Shown here in pieces: positions 36,480-49,700 of a stretch of 64,000 nucleotides of DNA; position 1 is the stretch's first letter; each line of letters opens with the position of its first letter. The DNA is from Symbiodinium kawagutii (Eukaryota > Sar > Dinophyceae > Suessiales > Symbiodiniaceae), in contig VSDK01028391.1 of NCBI GenBank assembly GCA_009767595.1, positions 206,279 to 270,278 of the forward strand, written 5' to 3'. Position numbers and translations under genes: made by a program. The notes under the pieces were generated by a model. That model was not told the origin of the DNA. It did not search any database and was given only the letters and a program-made list of their open reading frames with translations.

Positions 36480-36770
36480 CTCATTAACCATCATCAATTC
36501 ACCAACCATCACTACTAACAATCCATTGCCATAGTACCAATCCATATCATCATTTGATTCTCTATCGTATACTTTTCCATATAGTATCAATCGATTGCCA
36601 TATCAATAGCATCAATCCATTGTATACTAATCGATTAGTACCAATCCATCACTACTATCAATCACTGTGTCATTATAGATCTATCCATGTCATTCAATCC
36701 GTAGTATACTATCCAGTGTCAATCATAATCATCCCCTATTAGTTGGTTGGTTAACTGCTTGACCCGGCTC
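36480..36770. repeat. Degenerate ATCAATCCAT tract
   Basis: Irregular CATATCAATCCATTG and ACCATCATCAATCACC units, complement type of the ATGGTT tracts. Confidence 0.75.
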
Positions 36771-37811
36771 GCCATATCAATCCATCATTGGATTACCAGT
36801 GTTGAATCTCACAAATCCAACTTAGGCGAATAAGAAATGACCCCTGGTAGACTACCTTGCTGTCAGCAGGATCTTCTTCCATCTTTCAGACCCGGAGATG
36901 CTCTTAGAGAAGGCTCCCGGGGCTCAGGGCTGATTGGTCTTTGGCAACAGCGCCTGGCAACAAAGGAGGTTGCCAGGTGCAGGACCCGCCCATCGTGACC
37001 CATCACCAAGCACCCGAGCCCCTGCTAAGCCACACAGGCAAAGTCTCAGTGCTCCCAAGGGCTATCAATGCAACGCGAACGCGTGTGGAAAGCAGTCACG
37101 AAGAGCAGCTGCCAGTTCCAGTGGGCCGCGGAATTCTGGCTTCACGATAGATATGACACGAATAAATGATAGTAAATGCTGATACCGGCAGTGCACCTAA
37201 CGCTTCATACTATTATAGATTCTCCACTTGGCCAGGACAAGTCAAGCACTCAGCAAGGCCTTTTTGACTCACGAAAGTGGCGAAGCTCTTCCTGGTCATT
37301 GCCTGCGCCAACGAGTTGCATGTGCCTTTGGTCTCCAGGGATCTCCAGGGTTCTGGTAGACCAACCAGATCATAGAGCAGCAAGTCGTCGCACGGCGGTC
37401 AAGCCGGGAGTTTTCTATAGCCGCACTGTGCGCAGCTGATGGAAGAACCGCATTTTTGGAAATTCACAGTTCTACACTTATTCAGTGCCTGTTCCAAATA
37501 CGGGGTTCCCGAAAAATGAGGACAAGGACCCGAGATTGCAGGCACAATAGTGTTTTCGGAACCGTGCTTTTCTGTGTGCTGCGCTCTCCTGAACCTTCTA
37601 CCATCATGTGCTCTTCAGCAGTCCTGTCTCTGTCTCCCTCCCGATGTTTCCCAGCACCCTAGCCTTTTGAAACGGGTAGAAAGACACTTTACACTATCAT
37701 GATTGCACCCATCGGCTTTCGGGATAGCAACTGTTCTATACCATGTTGAATTGCCATGCCCGTTTCACAACATTGGTAAGAACTGGGTCACAACTCACAA
37801 CCAACATTAGA

Positions 37812-38476
37812 TTATTCTCTTTGCAGAAACAAGCAGGAGAAGTGTTGAACTGCACAAGTTAAGCAATAGCTGTTCTGAAGCTCTGAGGAAACTATGCAAG
37901 ATCTTGCTACAGAAAACTGCCGACTGCCGGAAGCTGTCGCGGAAATCCAATAAGCGCCGCTCCACAAAACTGTCGTATCAGCAAACCAACACAGGCAGCA
38001 ACCAAACTGTAGCAGCTCACCTGCCAAATGCTCACCATGACAAACCACTTGAAGCATCTCGTTTGAGCAATTTAAGTGGAAACTTTGAGGTGGGCGCAGT
38101 GTCCGCACAGTCAGTGGTCGACTTTCAGTCGAGCCCTCCGACTTGGGTGCAGGACCAACATTTTCGATCATTTTCGCTCTGCTGGGGCATGGTGATGGTC
38201 TGCCTGTGCCTGAATTCGTCTTGGTCCTGCATAATTCTTGCATGCTTCCTGTCAGTCTTGCTGCATGATGTTCTAAATTTTCAAATATTTGCCACCGGGA
38301 TGATGAGTCACAAACAGGAATTGGATGTATCCAAGGTATTTTTGAAGGCAAAAAAGGTACATTGTCTACCCCACCGCGGTTCTCTCTCTGATTCTTTCCC
38401 TCCCTCCATTGCAGTCAGGTTATTTTGTCCCATCCCAGCCGGACTGGGTAGCGAGACGGGTCAGATTGCAACATGA
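37812..38476. other. Overlapping long antisense open frames
   Basis: A 190-codon plus-strand frame (37904-38476) and a 179-codon minus-strand frame (37812-38351) cover each other. The plus product has a hydrophobic stretch (MVMVCLCLNSSWSCIILACF). The minus one contains SEGSTESRPLTVRTLRPPQ after an ATGCAG acceptor. Neither matches a family I know; at most one is real. Confidence 0.2.
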
Positions 38477-38499
38477 TTTTCTGGAATGGCAGTCAATTT

Positions 38500-40550
38500 T
38501 TTCTGGTGAACGGTCGGTGGATGACAATCTCGTTGAGCAAGAAATGTGACTAGGAAGTCTAAGAAACTATATGCAAGATGATGGAAGTATGGGAACGCCA
38601 GGAACGTCTTGGGTGCCGGAATGCCATGGAATACTAAACCCAAAGTCATGGCATGTGTCCGTAGGAGCTGGTGGGCTACGACAGTGATCAGTTGATCGAT
38701 GCAACCCACGCCTTCATAGAGCCCGAACACAGCTCCACAGCTACTCCCGCAACCGCAAACACACAAAGCATCACCGCTTAACCAAACTGAAAGGCCGCTG
38801 GGTTGGTATCATTTGTGTATATCGATCACGTGTCGCGAATGGAGTTTCACACCAACCGTCGAAGTTCAAGATGGTGATATTGGTCGACTCATGTTCTTAT
38901 CTATTCTTATCTCATCATTGATTCTTAATGTATATCTTGGTATGCTGACGCCCAGCGCCAAACAATCCGGCTATTAGCTCGAAGATGCTCGAAGCACGGT
39001 CAAACCCTGGGGGCAAGCGAATCCCATCACTCGGTCTTGTGATGCCAACGAAGGCGACTCCACAAGAAGAAAGTACAGTGTGGTACAGTAACCATCAGTA
39101 ACCCTTTCCCAGTATTGTATGGATATTGTGTGGAGATGGACATCTCTGGACCCCTCCTACCACCCTAATGTCAGGAGGGGATGAATCGTTTTCAAAATTG
39201 TATTGTTTTCCTTTGAACCAAGGTCTCTGGGATGAAGGTTGAGAAGCCAGCCTGATGCTCACGCAGGTCGCAACCCGGCCGACTTTGAAACAATGTTCTT
39301 TCATGTGAATAATGTAGTAACATGATGTAACATGTAGTAACGTCGATGAGGCTCTGGAACCATGGTAACCCATCGGTTGCAACCAGGCATTGAGGCCATG
39401 GAACAACACCATCACCATGCTTTGCAGATCGCCGGGTTTCTCGGCGACACATCGCTGCATAGGCAGCGTCCTCCGATGCCCACTGCAACAGGGTCAACGA
39501 CGAGAGGAGCCAATAGGCTGTCTATTGCGCCCCTAAAGTCCGGGGTTTCAACTTCAGGGTAAGCTCATGACAACTCCAGTGGTGACATGGTCCACACCTG
39601 ACGAACACTATTGTTGAACCTGCAGCAAATAAGCGCCGCATCAGCGCTTTAAACTGCAGCATGATGAGGAGAACAGTAGCAATGATGGCAATCTAAGCAA
39701 TTTTGCAGAATTGGAACGCCATCAATGCCAAATGCAGTGTGGTGCAGCAGTCGAAATCGGCATAGTGTGATGTTCAAGCGGACCAAGCTTCCATCAAACA
39801 ACCACTGAATCAAAACAGCTGACTCTTTCTTTTGTGTGGGGGATAATCACCCACACCAGAGTCCATGAAGCAAGTTGGGCTTTGTTCGAGATTGTTTGAT
39901 TGTAGGAGCTGATTGTTGCTACCCGCTGGAGCTATAGGTGATAACACATAGTCATAGAATGTACATTTTTATAGGCACACCTATAATTGGTGGATGGTCA
40001 TGTTCACCATCAACTTGAATGTTTTCTTCGCATCGCGCAAGGTGGCGTCCTAACTTTTCCATGTGAGCAAGTGTTTTGATTCAACAATACGCCTAATTTG
40101 CTGGGGCGTACCCGGATTCGTTCCCACTAAAAATGAATACAGCTGAATGACGTCTGTCATTTTTGGGCATCTCGTTCAGTTGTTCCTCTCTAAATATCTT
40201 CTTGGCAAGGACTGAAAAGACAGATCTCCTTCGGCGGGTCGGGCACATCTCGTTTACCACTGAACTAGGAAACGAACAAAATAGTGCAAACGTTCACAAA
40301 GTGGTTGCTCATGTGTAGCCTGTAGCCCTCTTCTGCAGCAAAGGGGCGACGCTGTGCAAAAACCACAATATGTTGGCCTCTTATATACTTATATTCTCTA
40401 CAATCCCACCATTGCCAGTTGGGTCACAATCTCTTTTCAATGGGTAGTAGCCCCAAACAATCAAATAATCAGTCTGAACGTGTAAGCATTCTGAAGCCAA
40501 TTTCCAGCTCCGATCCCACTGCCAGAAACAGTTGAACCAAGCGTCTCGCG
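38500..40550. other. No gene identified
   Basis: Only short frames without domains on either strand; no strong simple repeat. Confidence 0.5.
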
Positions 40551-40569
40551 CAAAACTTCATGAACAAGC

Positions 40570-40854
40570 ATGGTTTTGAACACACTAACAACTTTAACGG
40601 CCAGGGTAGAGTCTATGGTAGCTCAGCTTGCCGTCCAAGTGAAAGATTTATTCAAGCTTTCACTGAAAACAGCATTTCAAGCGAGCTCCAAGGCGTACCG
40701 GTGCTCAAGATCTTGGGTTGCCCCATGTATGGACAAACTTGCAGATTTGATCCCAGTTGCATATGCAACCAACAGTGAGAATCAAGGATTCTTACCTCTC
40801 GATGCTTTTCAAAGATTAGCTTTGCCCATGGGCTGCGATATGCTGCGATCTTGA
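40570..40854 (+). CDS. Small plus-strand open frame, unrecognised
   Basis: A 94-residue frame from an ATG with an amphipathic N-terminus (LNTLTTLTARVESMVAQLAV) and LDAFQRLALPMGCDMLRS before a stop. A second plus frame overlaps it (40560-40778). It is opposite in strand to all identified genes, which lowers its credibility. Confidence 0.2.
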   Translation: MVLNTLTTLTARVESMVAQLAVQVKDLFKLSLKTAFQASSKAYRCSRSWVAPCMDKLADLIPVAYATNSENQGFLPLDAFQRLALPMGCDMLRS

Positions 40855-42353
40855 ACACGCAATGGTTGCCTTTGTTTCAAACAAGGCAGGAAAAACCCGA
40901 TCGATGGCCTCGCTTCTGCAGCAACATCTTGGTCTTTGGCCCAAGCACTTGAGGTCGTCCACTGTAAATCTGATGGTGCTCCTATCATTTCTCAACGGTG
41001 ATGGTGGTGATGATGATGATGATGATGATGGTTTAATGGATTGATGGTTTGATGGTTTAATGGTTTGATGGTTTGAAGGTTTGATTGATGGTTCTTAATA
41101 TTACCCAATCATTCTCTTCTCACAGCTGATTGCCGTGACCGTCACGGTAACCAGTGCAGAATCAGCTCGTAAGAAAACAAAGGACGCAATGGGTCACTAA
41201 CCCAAGTCTATCATATCTCAGTTTTCTCAACTACAAATGCACATCCAAATACTTCTGCATACAGCTGCTTTCCAAAACTGTGGAGCTAGCACTTGCATCG
41301 TTTTCATCGTTTTTGAGCAGGTTTACAAACAACGGTTTGGCAACTTGTTGTAGCACTGGTCGTCACGATTACCCTGCAAACATCTGTAAACACTCATGAG
41401 CTGTTGGGCGCCTCTGACTGTATACCATGACAGAAGCCCTATAGGATTGTAGGTTGATCATGGGCCTGGGAAATGGTTGGATCATGTTGGATATCAAATC
41501 TCTATTGAGCCGTATTTTGCATCTGACCACAATTGGCTTCCAGGTCACCTATTGACACCACACGTGCTCCTTTTACTATCCAAGTTGGGCAATCCTCTTG
41601 AGTAACTCCGAGCCATTGACATTTTAAGGCCTCCGTAAGTCCTCACTCCAAGTTTCACGCACTAAGATCTTGCACCGCTGTTGCTGGTGTCTTTCCGCTA
41701 TTCCCTCTCCTGCAGGAAAATCTGAGAAGCACACCACCCATCACAAACCATCACAAACCTACAAGTGCTTTTTTGGCCAAGGTCCAGGGCCGTTGACCAC
41801 TGCAGATTGCGGAACAAGCTGACGCCATAAAAGAGAGGAAGGCCTTTGAAAAACCATGACAGACCCTGCAGTTCTGCTAAACGCTTGCCGGCTCTACATA
41901 TTTAATCTTTTCGGCATTTTGCCCACATGACAGCTTACATGCATTGTACACATTGTGTAAGCCAATATTGATGTACCTTTTTCAGGCGTTCTCCTGCTGA
42001 TGTGCATGCAACATTGCAATTGAGCATGTGCAACTCCAATATTCCCAAGGTAGCAATATCCATGCAAGTAAGCATGTGTAAATCCATTCAGCATGTGTAA
42101 ATCGCATATGAAACAAAGAACTCAAGGGATACTTGAGGCCAGAAAGAGGCAATTGTGGCAAATTCGCAAGGCAAAAGCAACTAGGTGTGTGTATAAATCT
42201 GCCTGGACCACTTGGAGGGCAACAGGCAGTCTGGAGGCCACTGGTCCTTCGTACACCTTTCGACCGATTTTCATAGATTTTGCCTGCCAGAAAACCGAGT
42301 TGCTTTTGCCCACTGCATTTTATAGCATCTTATCACCAGAGCGGAGCCACTAG

Positions 42354-42698
42354 CTTGACATCGCAGCAAAGGTCCACCACAAATGCTGGAGTTTGCTGGT
42401 GACATTCTGGATCATGGGGGGAGACATACAGAAGCTACAAGGGTTTTTGGACGACACACATGTTTTGGTAGAACCTGGTAGTATGTGTTTGAAGCACGCC
42501 CTCGAAAACAAAAGATCACACCCAAGTAAACCAACGAAAACACCCAAAGCAACACTGGTGACGACACTGGCACCACTGGCACAAAAACAAACTGCACTTG
42601 AAGCGGTCTGCCGCTTTCTGCCCGTTACAAAGGATCCTGTGCTCATAGCTCAGATCTTGGTGTCGAAGAATTCCCTGGAAGAGCTAAAAATGACTTGA
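42354..42698 (+). CDS. Plus-strand open frame, unrecognised
   Basis: Open for 114 codons after a TAG. It reads GDIQKLQGFLDDTHVLVEPG, KATLVTTLAPLAQKQTALEA and VTKDPVLIAQILVSKNSLEE before TGA. The composition is protein-like, with no domain recognised and no ATG before WIMGGD. It could be an exon of a plus-strand gene or a transposon remnant. Confidence 0.25.
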   Translation, partial: LDIAAKVHHKCWSLLVTFWIMGGDIQKLQGFLDDTHVLVEPGSMCLKHALENKRSHPSKPTKTPKATLVTTLAPLAQKQTALEAVCRFLPVTKDPVLIAQILVSKNSLEELKMT

Positions 42699-43369
42699 TA
42701 AAGCCACGCAAAACTAGAGAATGAGGAAACAGCTACGAACGAGATTGGAAGGTTGCCCCCACATATCACCACCAAACATCATGGCACTCTGCCGAAAGCG
42801 TGGATGAACATTTTTGCATTAGAGATCTCAATTCAAATACATGTTGTTTATGAAAATGGTTTGATAGAATTGATATGGAACTTAGGCTTCGGACGATTGA
42901 CGCAATCTACAGCCATATTTGGGCCTTACATCCATTGAAGAATTTCACTTTCAAGCAAGCCAGCTCTCCGAAGTAAATGAAGTAATCACGGACCCCGGGT
43001 TCAGCGAGCACTTGGGTTCTACGAGTAGCAGCTAAAGCGTCAGAACAAATGGAAAACAACATAAAACAACTGGTGAACAGAACCGTGCGACAAGGAAAAA
43101 GGAGTCACAATTCAGAGACTGAAGAGTTTTGAGTCCATGGTCTACCCAAGGTCTCATCGTGCTGTCTCTATGGGTTTACCTACACTACATCCCATGAAAA
43201 GGTCTGAACATGTCTGAAAGCATATTGCTGTGACTTTCTCTTTCGATTTCCTTGTGTACTGGGTGCACATGCCCCCGCATGTATCTCAGGGTAGTTTTGT
43301 CGTGTAGCCATGTACTCTTCTTTTGCAGGAATGCTGCTTGAACACACCTAAGGTGCGCAAGGTCACTAT

Positions 43370-43738
43370 ATGTCACTTATGTGTCACTATCATCTCCCAC
43401 ATGAACCATTCCTTTCTTATATGGTGAAACAGCATGAGACAGAAGATCTTCTTACCGCGCCGGTGGAAAATGTCTCGGAGTCGGTTCAACCAGCGCTTCT
43501 CAGCCTATCTACGTTGACAGATCTGTCCTCCTTACGGTCTAACGACATCTTGAGCTCACAGGCCTCACAACCGACTTCGGACTGGAAGCTGGCTCATCTA
43601 AAGGCCCAGCATGGCACGAACATATTCATTGGGGAGCGGACCCATCACAACGAGTACTGGCTCGTGTTGAGCGATGCAAGGCGGCCAGGATCGCCTGCTT
43701 GCAGAAGACTCAGTTTATTGCTTCTGTTCCTTTCATGA
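43370..43738 (+). CDS. Plus-strand open frame, unrecognised
   Basis: The 122-codon frame contains ETEDLLTAPVENVSESVQPA and AQHGTNIFIGERTHHNEYWL. Minus-strand Pro-rich frames overlap its 3' side (43743-44084; AGYPLPPYAAPSLPGINGP). Coding status unresolved. Confidence 0.2.
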   Translation: MSLMCHYHLPHEPFLSYMVKQHETEDLLTAPVENVSESVQPALLSLSTLTDLSSLRSNDILSSQASQPTSDWKLAHLKAQHGTNIFIGERTHHNEYWLVLSDARRPGSPACRRLSLLLLFLS

Positions 43739-44383
43739 ACTGTCACCTGTCTGCCCAACACAGGCGTTGCATACTGAAACTATGATGGAGTTCCGCCAGG
43801 TAGGAACCAATCATATCATGACCATCTGCTTTGCAGATACTCCTCCTGACAATGTCGCAACTTGGGCGACATGTCAGGCGGCGCGGTGGCATAGCAACTT
43901 GGCGACGGAACTGGCCAATCATAGGGGCCTTCGTAGCCATAGTCGTAGCCACAACTGGGCCATTGATTCCTGGGAGACTTGGCGCAGCATAAGGTGGCAG
44001 TGGATACCCGGCCGGCCCTGCAGTTTCTGGTCCTTTGAAATCCTTTCGATCTGGGTGGCGTATTGTTCCAGCCCCAGCTAGCAAACCACAATCAACCAGC
44101 CGTCAGTGCAAGTGAGGCGAATTTTCAGAGTCAAGAAGCAGCTTCAGCAACAAACATTCCCTGGATGCCCGATGCCCCAGCCCAAAGCCAAGATTCCATG
44201 ACTGATTCCATGTTGGATAAGGGAAATAATTAAAAAGCTCGGTGTGCTCAGGACTTGCCTCGCAAATTTCGGTGCTTGCCGCTGGCGAGCTCGAAAGCTG
44301 GGCACCATGGCAATCCAAGGAAAGACCATGCCAGCACCCTAGATGTGCAGGGGTCAGCCCCAACGCATGTGCACATAAATGAA

Positions 44384-44478
44384 AGTTTCTTAACATGGAG
44401 ATCCCCAAAAATGGTTGTTCGATTTTTAAAAATGATTGAAAGAGGATGATCCAGGGGTCCCCTATTTTAAGAACCCTC
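44384..44478 (+). mobile_element. MITE-like element copy C, degraded
   Basis: GTTTCTTAACATGGAGATCCCC at the left, AGGATGATCCAGGGGTCCCCTATTTTAAGAACCC at the right. Same layout as copy E, with substitutions. Confidence 0.6.
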
Positions 44479-44628
44479 GAAATGTAAGAGAAGTACAGTG
44501 AATCAATGAATGCAACATGCACGGAAACACTCACACACAATGAAAGGGGCGATCACTATCTGTGTGATATTTTTGGCAAATTAAACCACATGTTTATCAT
44601 ATCACGTAGTTTTGCCCGGGCTTCAAAT

Positions 44629-44765
44629 GGGTGTTTCTCAAAATTGGGACTCCCAAGTCATCCTTTATCAACCATTCATAGTACTCAACCCGGGCGTGTC
44701 CACATCCGGCACCCCATGGTCATTTCTAAAAAAACCATTCGTTTTGGGGGTGCCAACATTCCTGG
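44629..44765 (-). mobile_element. MITE-like element copy D, reverse orientation with internal insert
   Basis: Starts GGGTGTTTCTCAAAATTGGG and continues into AAGTCATCCTTTATCAACCA, the reverse complement of the right arm of copy B. CCATTCGTTTTGGGGGTGCC marks the other arm. About 40 extra bases sit in the middle. Confidence 0.6.
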
Positions 44766-44814
44766 ACAAACTGGAATCTGATCCTGTAAAATAACGGTGA
44801 ACAACAACGACAAT

Positions 44815-45115
44815 CAGCCAACCACCACCAACACCACCACCAACACCAACACCAACACCGGCAGCAAGCAGCAGCAGGCAAGCAGCAGCACAAGCAGAAG
44901 CAGCAGCACCAGCAGCAGCAGCAGCACCAGCAGCACCAGCACCAGCACCAGCACCAGCACCAGCACCAGCACCAGCACCACCATCAACAACAACAAGCAG
45001 AACAACAAGAAGAAGAGGAACAAGAACAACAACAACAACAACAAGAAGAAGAAGAACAACAACAACAACAGCAACAACAACAACAACAACAACAGCAACA
45101 TCAACAAAGACAACG
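44815..45115. repeat. Compound CAA/CAC/CAG/AAG trinucleotide array
   Basis: About 300 bases of ordered blocks: ACCAACACC, then CAGCAG, then CAGCAC, then AACAAC with AAGAAG patches. The poly-Asn/Ser and poly-Val/Ala frames through it are repeat artefacts. Confidence 0.95.
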
Positions 45116-45384
45116 ACAGCATTGTGGTCTCCCCGCACGTGTTTACACACCAAGTGGCCTGGAAGTCTCCCTACACCAGCCATTTTGGGGGTTCCAGCAT
45201 GGGATCCTCATGAACGCTGCCACGTTGCCATGGTCCACGGGAGATCGCATCCGGGCGCCGGCCATAGTGGGATCGGCGCTACCGCCGTCTCTGGGAGGTC
45301 GGAGCCTGGATGGCACAGGGGAGCCATGGCTGCTGATGGGTCATGATGAAGCCAGGCATGGGAGATCATAGGAATTCATGATGG

Positions 45385-45460
45385 TTAATCATGCTTACTG
45401 ATGGTTAATAGTGGTGAATAATGGTCAATAATGGTTAATAGTGGTTCATAATGGTTGAGT
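45385..45460. repeat. ATGGTTAATAGTGG tandem tract
   Basis: Five imperfect units of AATAATGGTTAATAGTGGTT. Confidence 0.85.
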
Positions 45461-46974
45461 AGAATTCATAAATTCAGCCGAGTGAAAGCGTTGGATCAGG
45501 AGATGAGCGATGAGCCACAGGATACACTCGCACAGTTGCGCGAACATGTGCTAATGTCCAACACGAACAAAATGTATCCACGAAGTCGTAGGGGCGAAGT
45601 AAATCGATTCACATCAATAAATGAAACAAAACACGTGGGCATTTTGCCAAAAATTGGAGCTACATGGAGACGACCCATCTCCATCAGTTATATATATATC
45701 CTTCTCTTAATTAGTTTGCAAGCGGATGCAAGCGGCTAAGTTTCGGGACTCCTAATATGACTTTCGTCAAGCTGCAACAGGCTTTTCAAATCTTACTGGA
45801 AAACATTTGCACTGCAAAGAAACATGTTTTCCGTACTAGAGTTGGAGCCAATGGACTTGCATATCGGTAGAAGTGCTTGTGCTATGGTCGTCGTGCCTAT
45901 GCTGGTACTTGTGCGCGTGAGAATGTGCGACTAGTGCCTCCCCAGTTCTGGATTTGGTTTTTATTTCAGGGCGAGTCCTGACCTGGTCTTTCAGTACAAC
46001 CTTTGCTTCTTGCCATTTATGATGCATTGACATGACTAGTCGTCCAAACTAAGAATACCAAGGCTGTCATCACACTGCAGCACAATCCTGGTCAACTTTT
46101 ACAGACCTGACCAACCCTCTCAAAAATCGGGCAATAGATCTCTTGGACAAATCTTGGCATCAGCAGCCGGCCTCGAGAAGAACTCTGCTGTGACCAATCT
46201 TCGCCAAACGTCTCAGACGCCAATGAAGCCACAGTACTGGCCTGGTCAAGCGCAAATTTTTCCCCAAAATTCTCAAGCCTTGAAAGACCCTACGGACATG
46301 ACAAAATTGGTCAAACATTGGCAGCCAACCAGGGATCAGAGCAAGTGTGTGTTGGCTGGTCAGTCTCTTGTAAGGAATCACGTTTGGAATGGATTTCGCT
46401 CACCAGGTGACCTTGGTTAAGGAGAGCCACTGTCCCTCACGATCATGACTGACCATGAACGGACCACCTGGTGGTGATCCACACCCCCAGCTGCGAAGTC
46501 CAAGGGGCCACATCCATCACCTCTGACCAGCTGCGGTTCTTGGAGGAATCCGCAGAGAGCTTGGGAACCTCTCCGCCTGTTTCACGCGAATCTCACCACT
46601 GAACAAACCCGAACCAGCAGATCTGGGAGCAACATGGAGCAACCACGGTTTGAAACCAATACAGTCACTCTATATTTTTTCAAATGTAAATAAGTATAAA
46701 TAAATGAATAAATGAATCAACCAATGAATACGCATGGGGATTTCCAGGCACAGACTAACAAAACCTGCTTTGCTACATGGAGCTTGGTGCCAGTCCTAAG
46801 TCTTTTCATAGGAAGACTTAGCATCCAAGGCGGGGCGATAACGGAAATCAAGTGAAAAAAAGGCAAAGCCAAGGAAAAAAAACTATCGAACAACATGCTT
46901 GGCTGACAGTCCCGCGCTCGGCGCAAGGAGCCGCAAGCAAAAAAGGCAAAAATACGAAAGAGGCTAGCCCGGAT

Positions 46975-47075
46975 GAATAAATAAATACATAAATAAATAT
47001 ATAAATGTAGTTTATATGTAAAAAATGTAAAAAATAAAAAATGAAAAATAAATAAATAAATAAATAAATAAATGT
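46975..47075. repeat. AATA/AAAT microsatellite
   Basis: ATAAATAAATA runs, densest at 47045-47073. Confidence 0.9.
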
Positions 47076-47719
47076 GAACATTATATGGATTAATAAATGC
47101 AAATAGAAAAATGAATACCGTAAATCCTCTTGTTGTTCTTTTAAAAGAACCCTCTCAACAACAAATACTGAAGCAGGTCGGTCTCCCGGAAGCTGCTGTT
47201 ACAGACTGGCTGTAAGGCGTCACCCAAATTTTAACATAGAAAGGCCCAATTCCTGGAGCTAAACAGCCATTGTTTCCGATTTTCTGGGTAGAAAAATTAT
47301 GAAAAATTGAGAAAAATCTTGGGACAATCATGGACAATCATCTTGTTTCCTGTTCTGTCACTATTTTGGGATTGCGGTGCCAGATTCTGGTGCGCCAGTG
47401 CCTCCGCCAGCATTCACCACGGTAACCGGATGGTAACATCGTAGACAATTTGCACAAAAGTGCTTTGATGAATATATCCCAAGAAGTGCTCGAAGCTCTT
47501 ATCCCATCAAATGATGGTGTCCCATCAAATGATGGATAAGTGAAGCACTTTATCATCAAATTTATCAATATATCCCATCAATGATAAATTGCTGTTGTGT
47601 CATTGCTCCACTCCTATCCAAGGTTTGTAACATCGGATGGTATCCCAAAGTGCTTCCCTCGCATCTAATCGAGCCATTAGCTTCGTCGCCCAGTCGTGCC
47701 ATCCCCAGCCACATCACCG

Positions 47720-47822
47720 GGATTGTCGTTCATCAAGGCCCTCGCAGGCCACGGCTATGCGCGGCTCTTCCCCGAAGCGCATCTCATCCACGTCACGGGA
47801 CTCGTTTCCCCAGCTCTGACAA
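47720..47822 (-). CDS. Candidate exon, unrecognised
   Basis: Between a TTGTCAG acceptor (about 47820) and a GTGATG donor the minus frame reads WGNESRDVDEMRFGEEPRIA and VACEGLDERQS with GC-rich third positions. The antisense frame (IKALAGHGYARLFPEAHL) is equally open. I favour minus because it has both splice signals and agrees with the strand of the known genes. Confidence 0.3.
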
Positions 47823-48570
47823 TGGCTTTTCGCTGGGAAGCAGGCAATCTTCATGGGAAACATGCGAAAAATACACCCGAAAATACATCCATCTGAGGAT
47901 ATCACATTTTTGGGGTACCGGTATGCTTCTATATCACCGTTGTCTATCCATCCAGTCCACGAAAATACATTCTGTCTTCTGATCACAATCCGGGATGATA
48001 CACCTGTAGCGAGGCAGCTCCACCTCGCCTAGCGAAGCGATCACATTGCCTTGGCTGCCACCAACACTTGGGCACCACGTGGACGTGGATATGCGCACAA
48101 ATGGGCATGTGCCAAGCCATAATGGCACCCCCAAAACCAATGGTTTCCATTCGTAAAATGATCATGTGTTGATGGGGCCCATTGGTTACGCTATGGCTGG
48201 CACAAACCTAATCATTACACAACTGGTAGCAATATCGATGCCCAGATGAATCAATCTATCAGAATTTAGTAATTGATCCATTCTTTTAGTGTCAATAAGC
48301 GTCAATAAGCTTCAAGCTTGATGACTTTTTGGATCGGCCTTCTGGCCTTGCTTTGAACAAATCTTTCCATATCTTTGTATTGCTGCTCCTGACTACGCTT
48401 CACTGCCAATCACATCTCCGGACAAAAACGCTTCGATTGGTGTGGTGGGTAGCACCCGTAGGAGGGCCGGCTTTCATGGAGCGACAAAAAATGAGGAGCT
48501 GCGGCACTAGCAGTTATAGCACGCAGTAGTTCTAGGATCGGTTGAATTCAATGGATAACTTTCCCTTTTG

Positions 48571-48656
48571 TGGATACCTAAAGATATATATGTACCTATA
48601 TGGATACTTATGGATACCTATGGCCACCTATGGGTACCTATTGCGGATACCTATCC
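48571..48656. repeat. 12-bp repeat TATGGATACCTA
   Basis: Six to seven imperfect units (GGATACCTA, GGATACTTA, GGCCACCTA, GGGTACCTA). Confidence 0.85.
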
Positions 48657-48770
48657 CTGGCACATCCCGGTGCACAGCCGATTGCTCGCCACAGGACAGT
48701 AGTGCTCCAACACTTGGTGATCTCCCCCGTTCTTGATGCGGCTGCGCAAGTGAAGAACCTGGTTTTTCAC
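48657..48770 (-). CDS. Candidate exon, unrecognised
   Basis: After a TGGTCAG acceptor the frame reads VKNQVLHLRSRIKNGGDHQV and LEHYCPVASNRLCTGMCQ. It is protein-like and on the strand of the identified genes. The donor is uncertain (GA is possible). Confidence 0.35.
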
Positions 48771-49389
48771 CTGACCAGCGGCTGCACGGGACCACCCCGC
48801 TTGGAGAAGCTCCATGAAGGAAACATCGCTGGGGAAACTCATGAAGCTCAAGCCATTTATCCTGGCGAAGCATCAACAGAAATGGCGGATCAGGATAAGC
48901 CAACCTTCTTCAGGGCATCAAGCAAACCAAAATAACACAAAGATCATACGTGACAATGCAAAGGAAACACCTCCTCCTGGATCCTGGTGGCATAGACAAG
49001 TCAGCTGTGTGCAGATTTCATCAAACTGTTGACCATATCCAAACAAGGCCCTCCAAAATCTGAAAGAGAAATGAAGCTACTGGAGAAATCGAGCATTGCA
49101 ATCGAGAGGCAAGATCCTTCATATCCACTTGAGGAGGCTGCAATGTGCAGCCCGTGCGGCAATCATAATCATCCTGGGCTGCGCCGACCACTTGGTGACC
49201 TGCGCGCTATATATGATTTAAGAAATTCCAACACCGATCACTGTGCGCGTCACGCATGGTGTCATGGTCAAATGTCCACCTCTATGAAATATCTATGGTA
49301 TCACATGGCATCGTATGACTGAGTCTCACATCGTGATATGGTGCCAAACCTCATGTGACCACCTGACATGCAAATCACCTCATGATGCG

Positions 49390-49700
49390 CCCCGGATGAT
49401 GCAAAATCATGAGCACGGCACATGCGCACCCTTCGGCACTTTGCTCCCAAGGAACTTCATCCGGGTTGTAGGTGTCATACACTGCGTAGGGATCACAGCG
49501 TGCTGACCGTGATACGGACGGCATCTCCAAAGAATAACAGGGAGGAATCCCCGAGTCTAAGCAGTCCAGCCAACCAGTTCCGAGCCAGAAATCTGCGGAA
49601 GCAAAGCTCTCATTACTTGGAGCATGGCAAGCATCTGGGAGCAAATTGCGGCCACTAAATAACTGGGTGGTGGTTGAACCACCCCTGCGAAAAATATTCG
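49390..49700 (-). CDS. Candidate exon(s), unrecognised
   Basis: The open frame contains RCDPYAVYDTYNPDEVPWEQ followed by CACAVLMILHHPG, and upstream SNESFASADFWLGTGW. Acceptor and donor not fixed. Confidence 0.3.

Noticed and set aside
45175..45200. CAGCCATTTTGG on the plus strand, similar to the DinoSL middle
   Set aside because: The match stops after 11 bases, and the diagnostic GGCTCAAG end is missing.
44668..45213. Long poly-Asn/Ser/Gln and poly-Val/Leu open frames
   Set aside because: Products of the compound trinucleotide array; the frame is open only because the repeat lacks stops.
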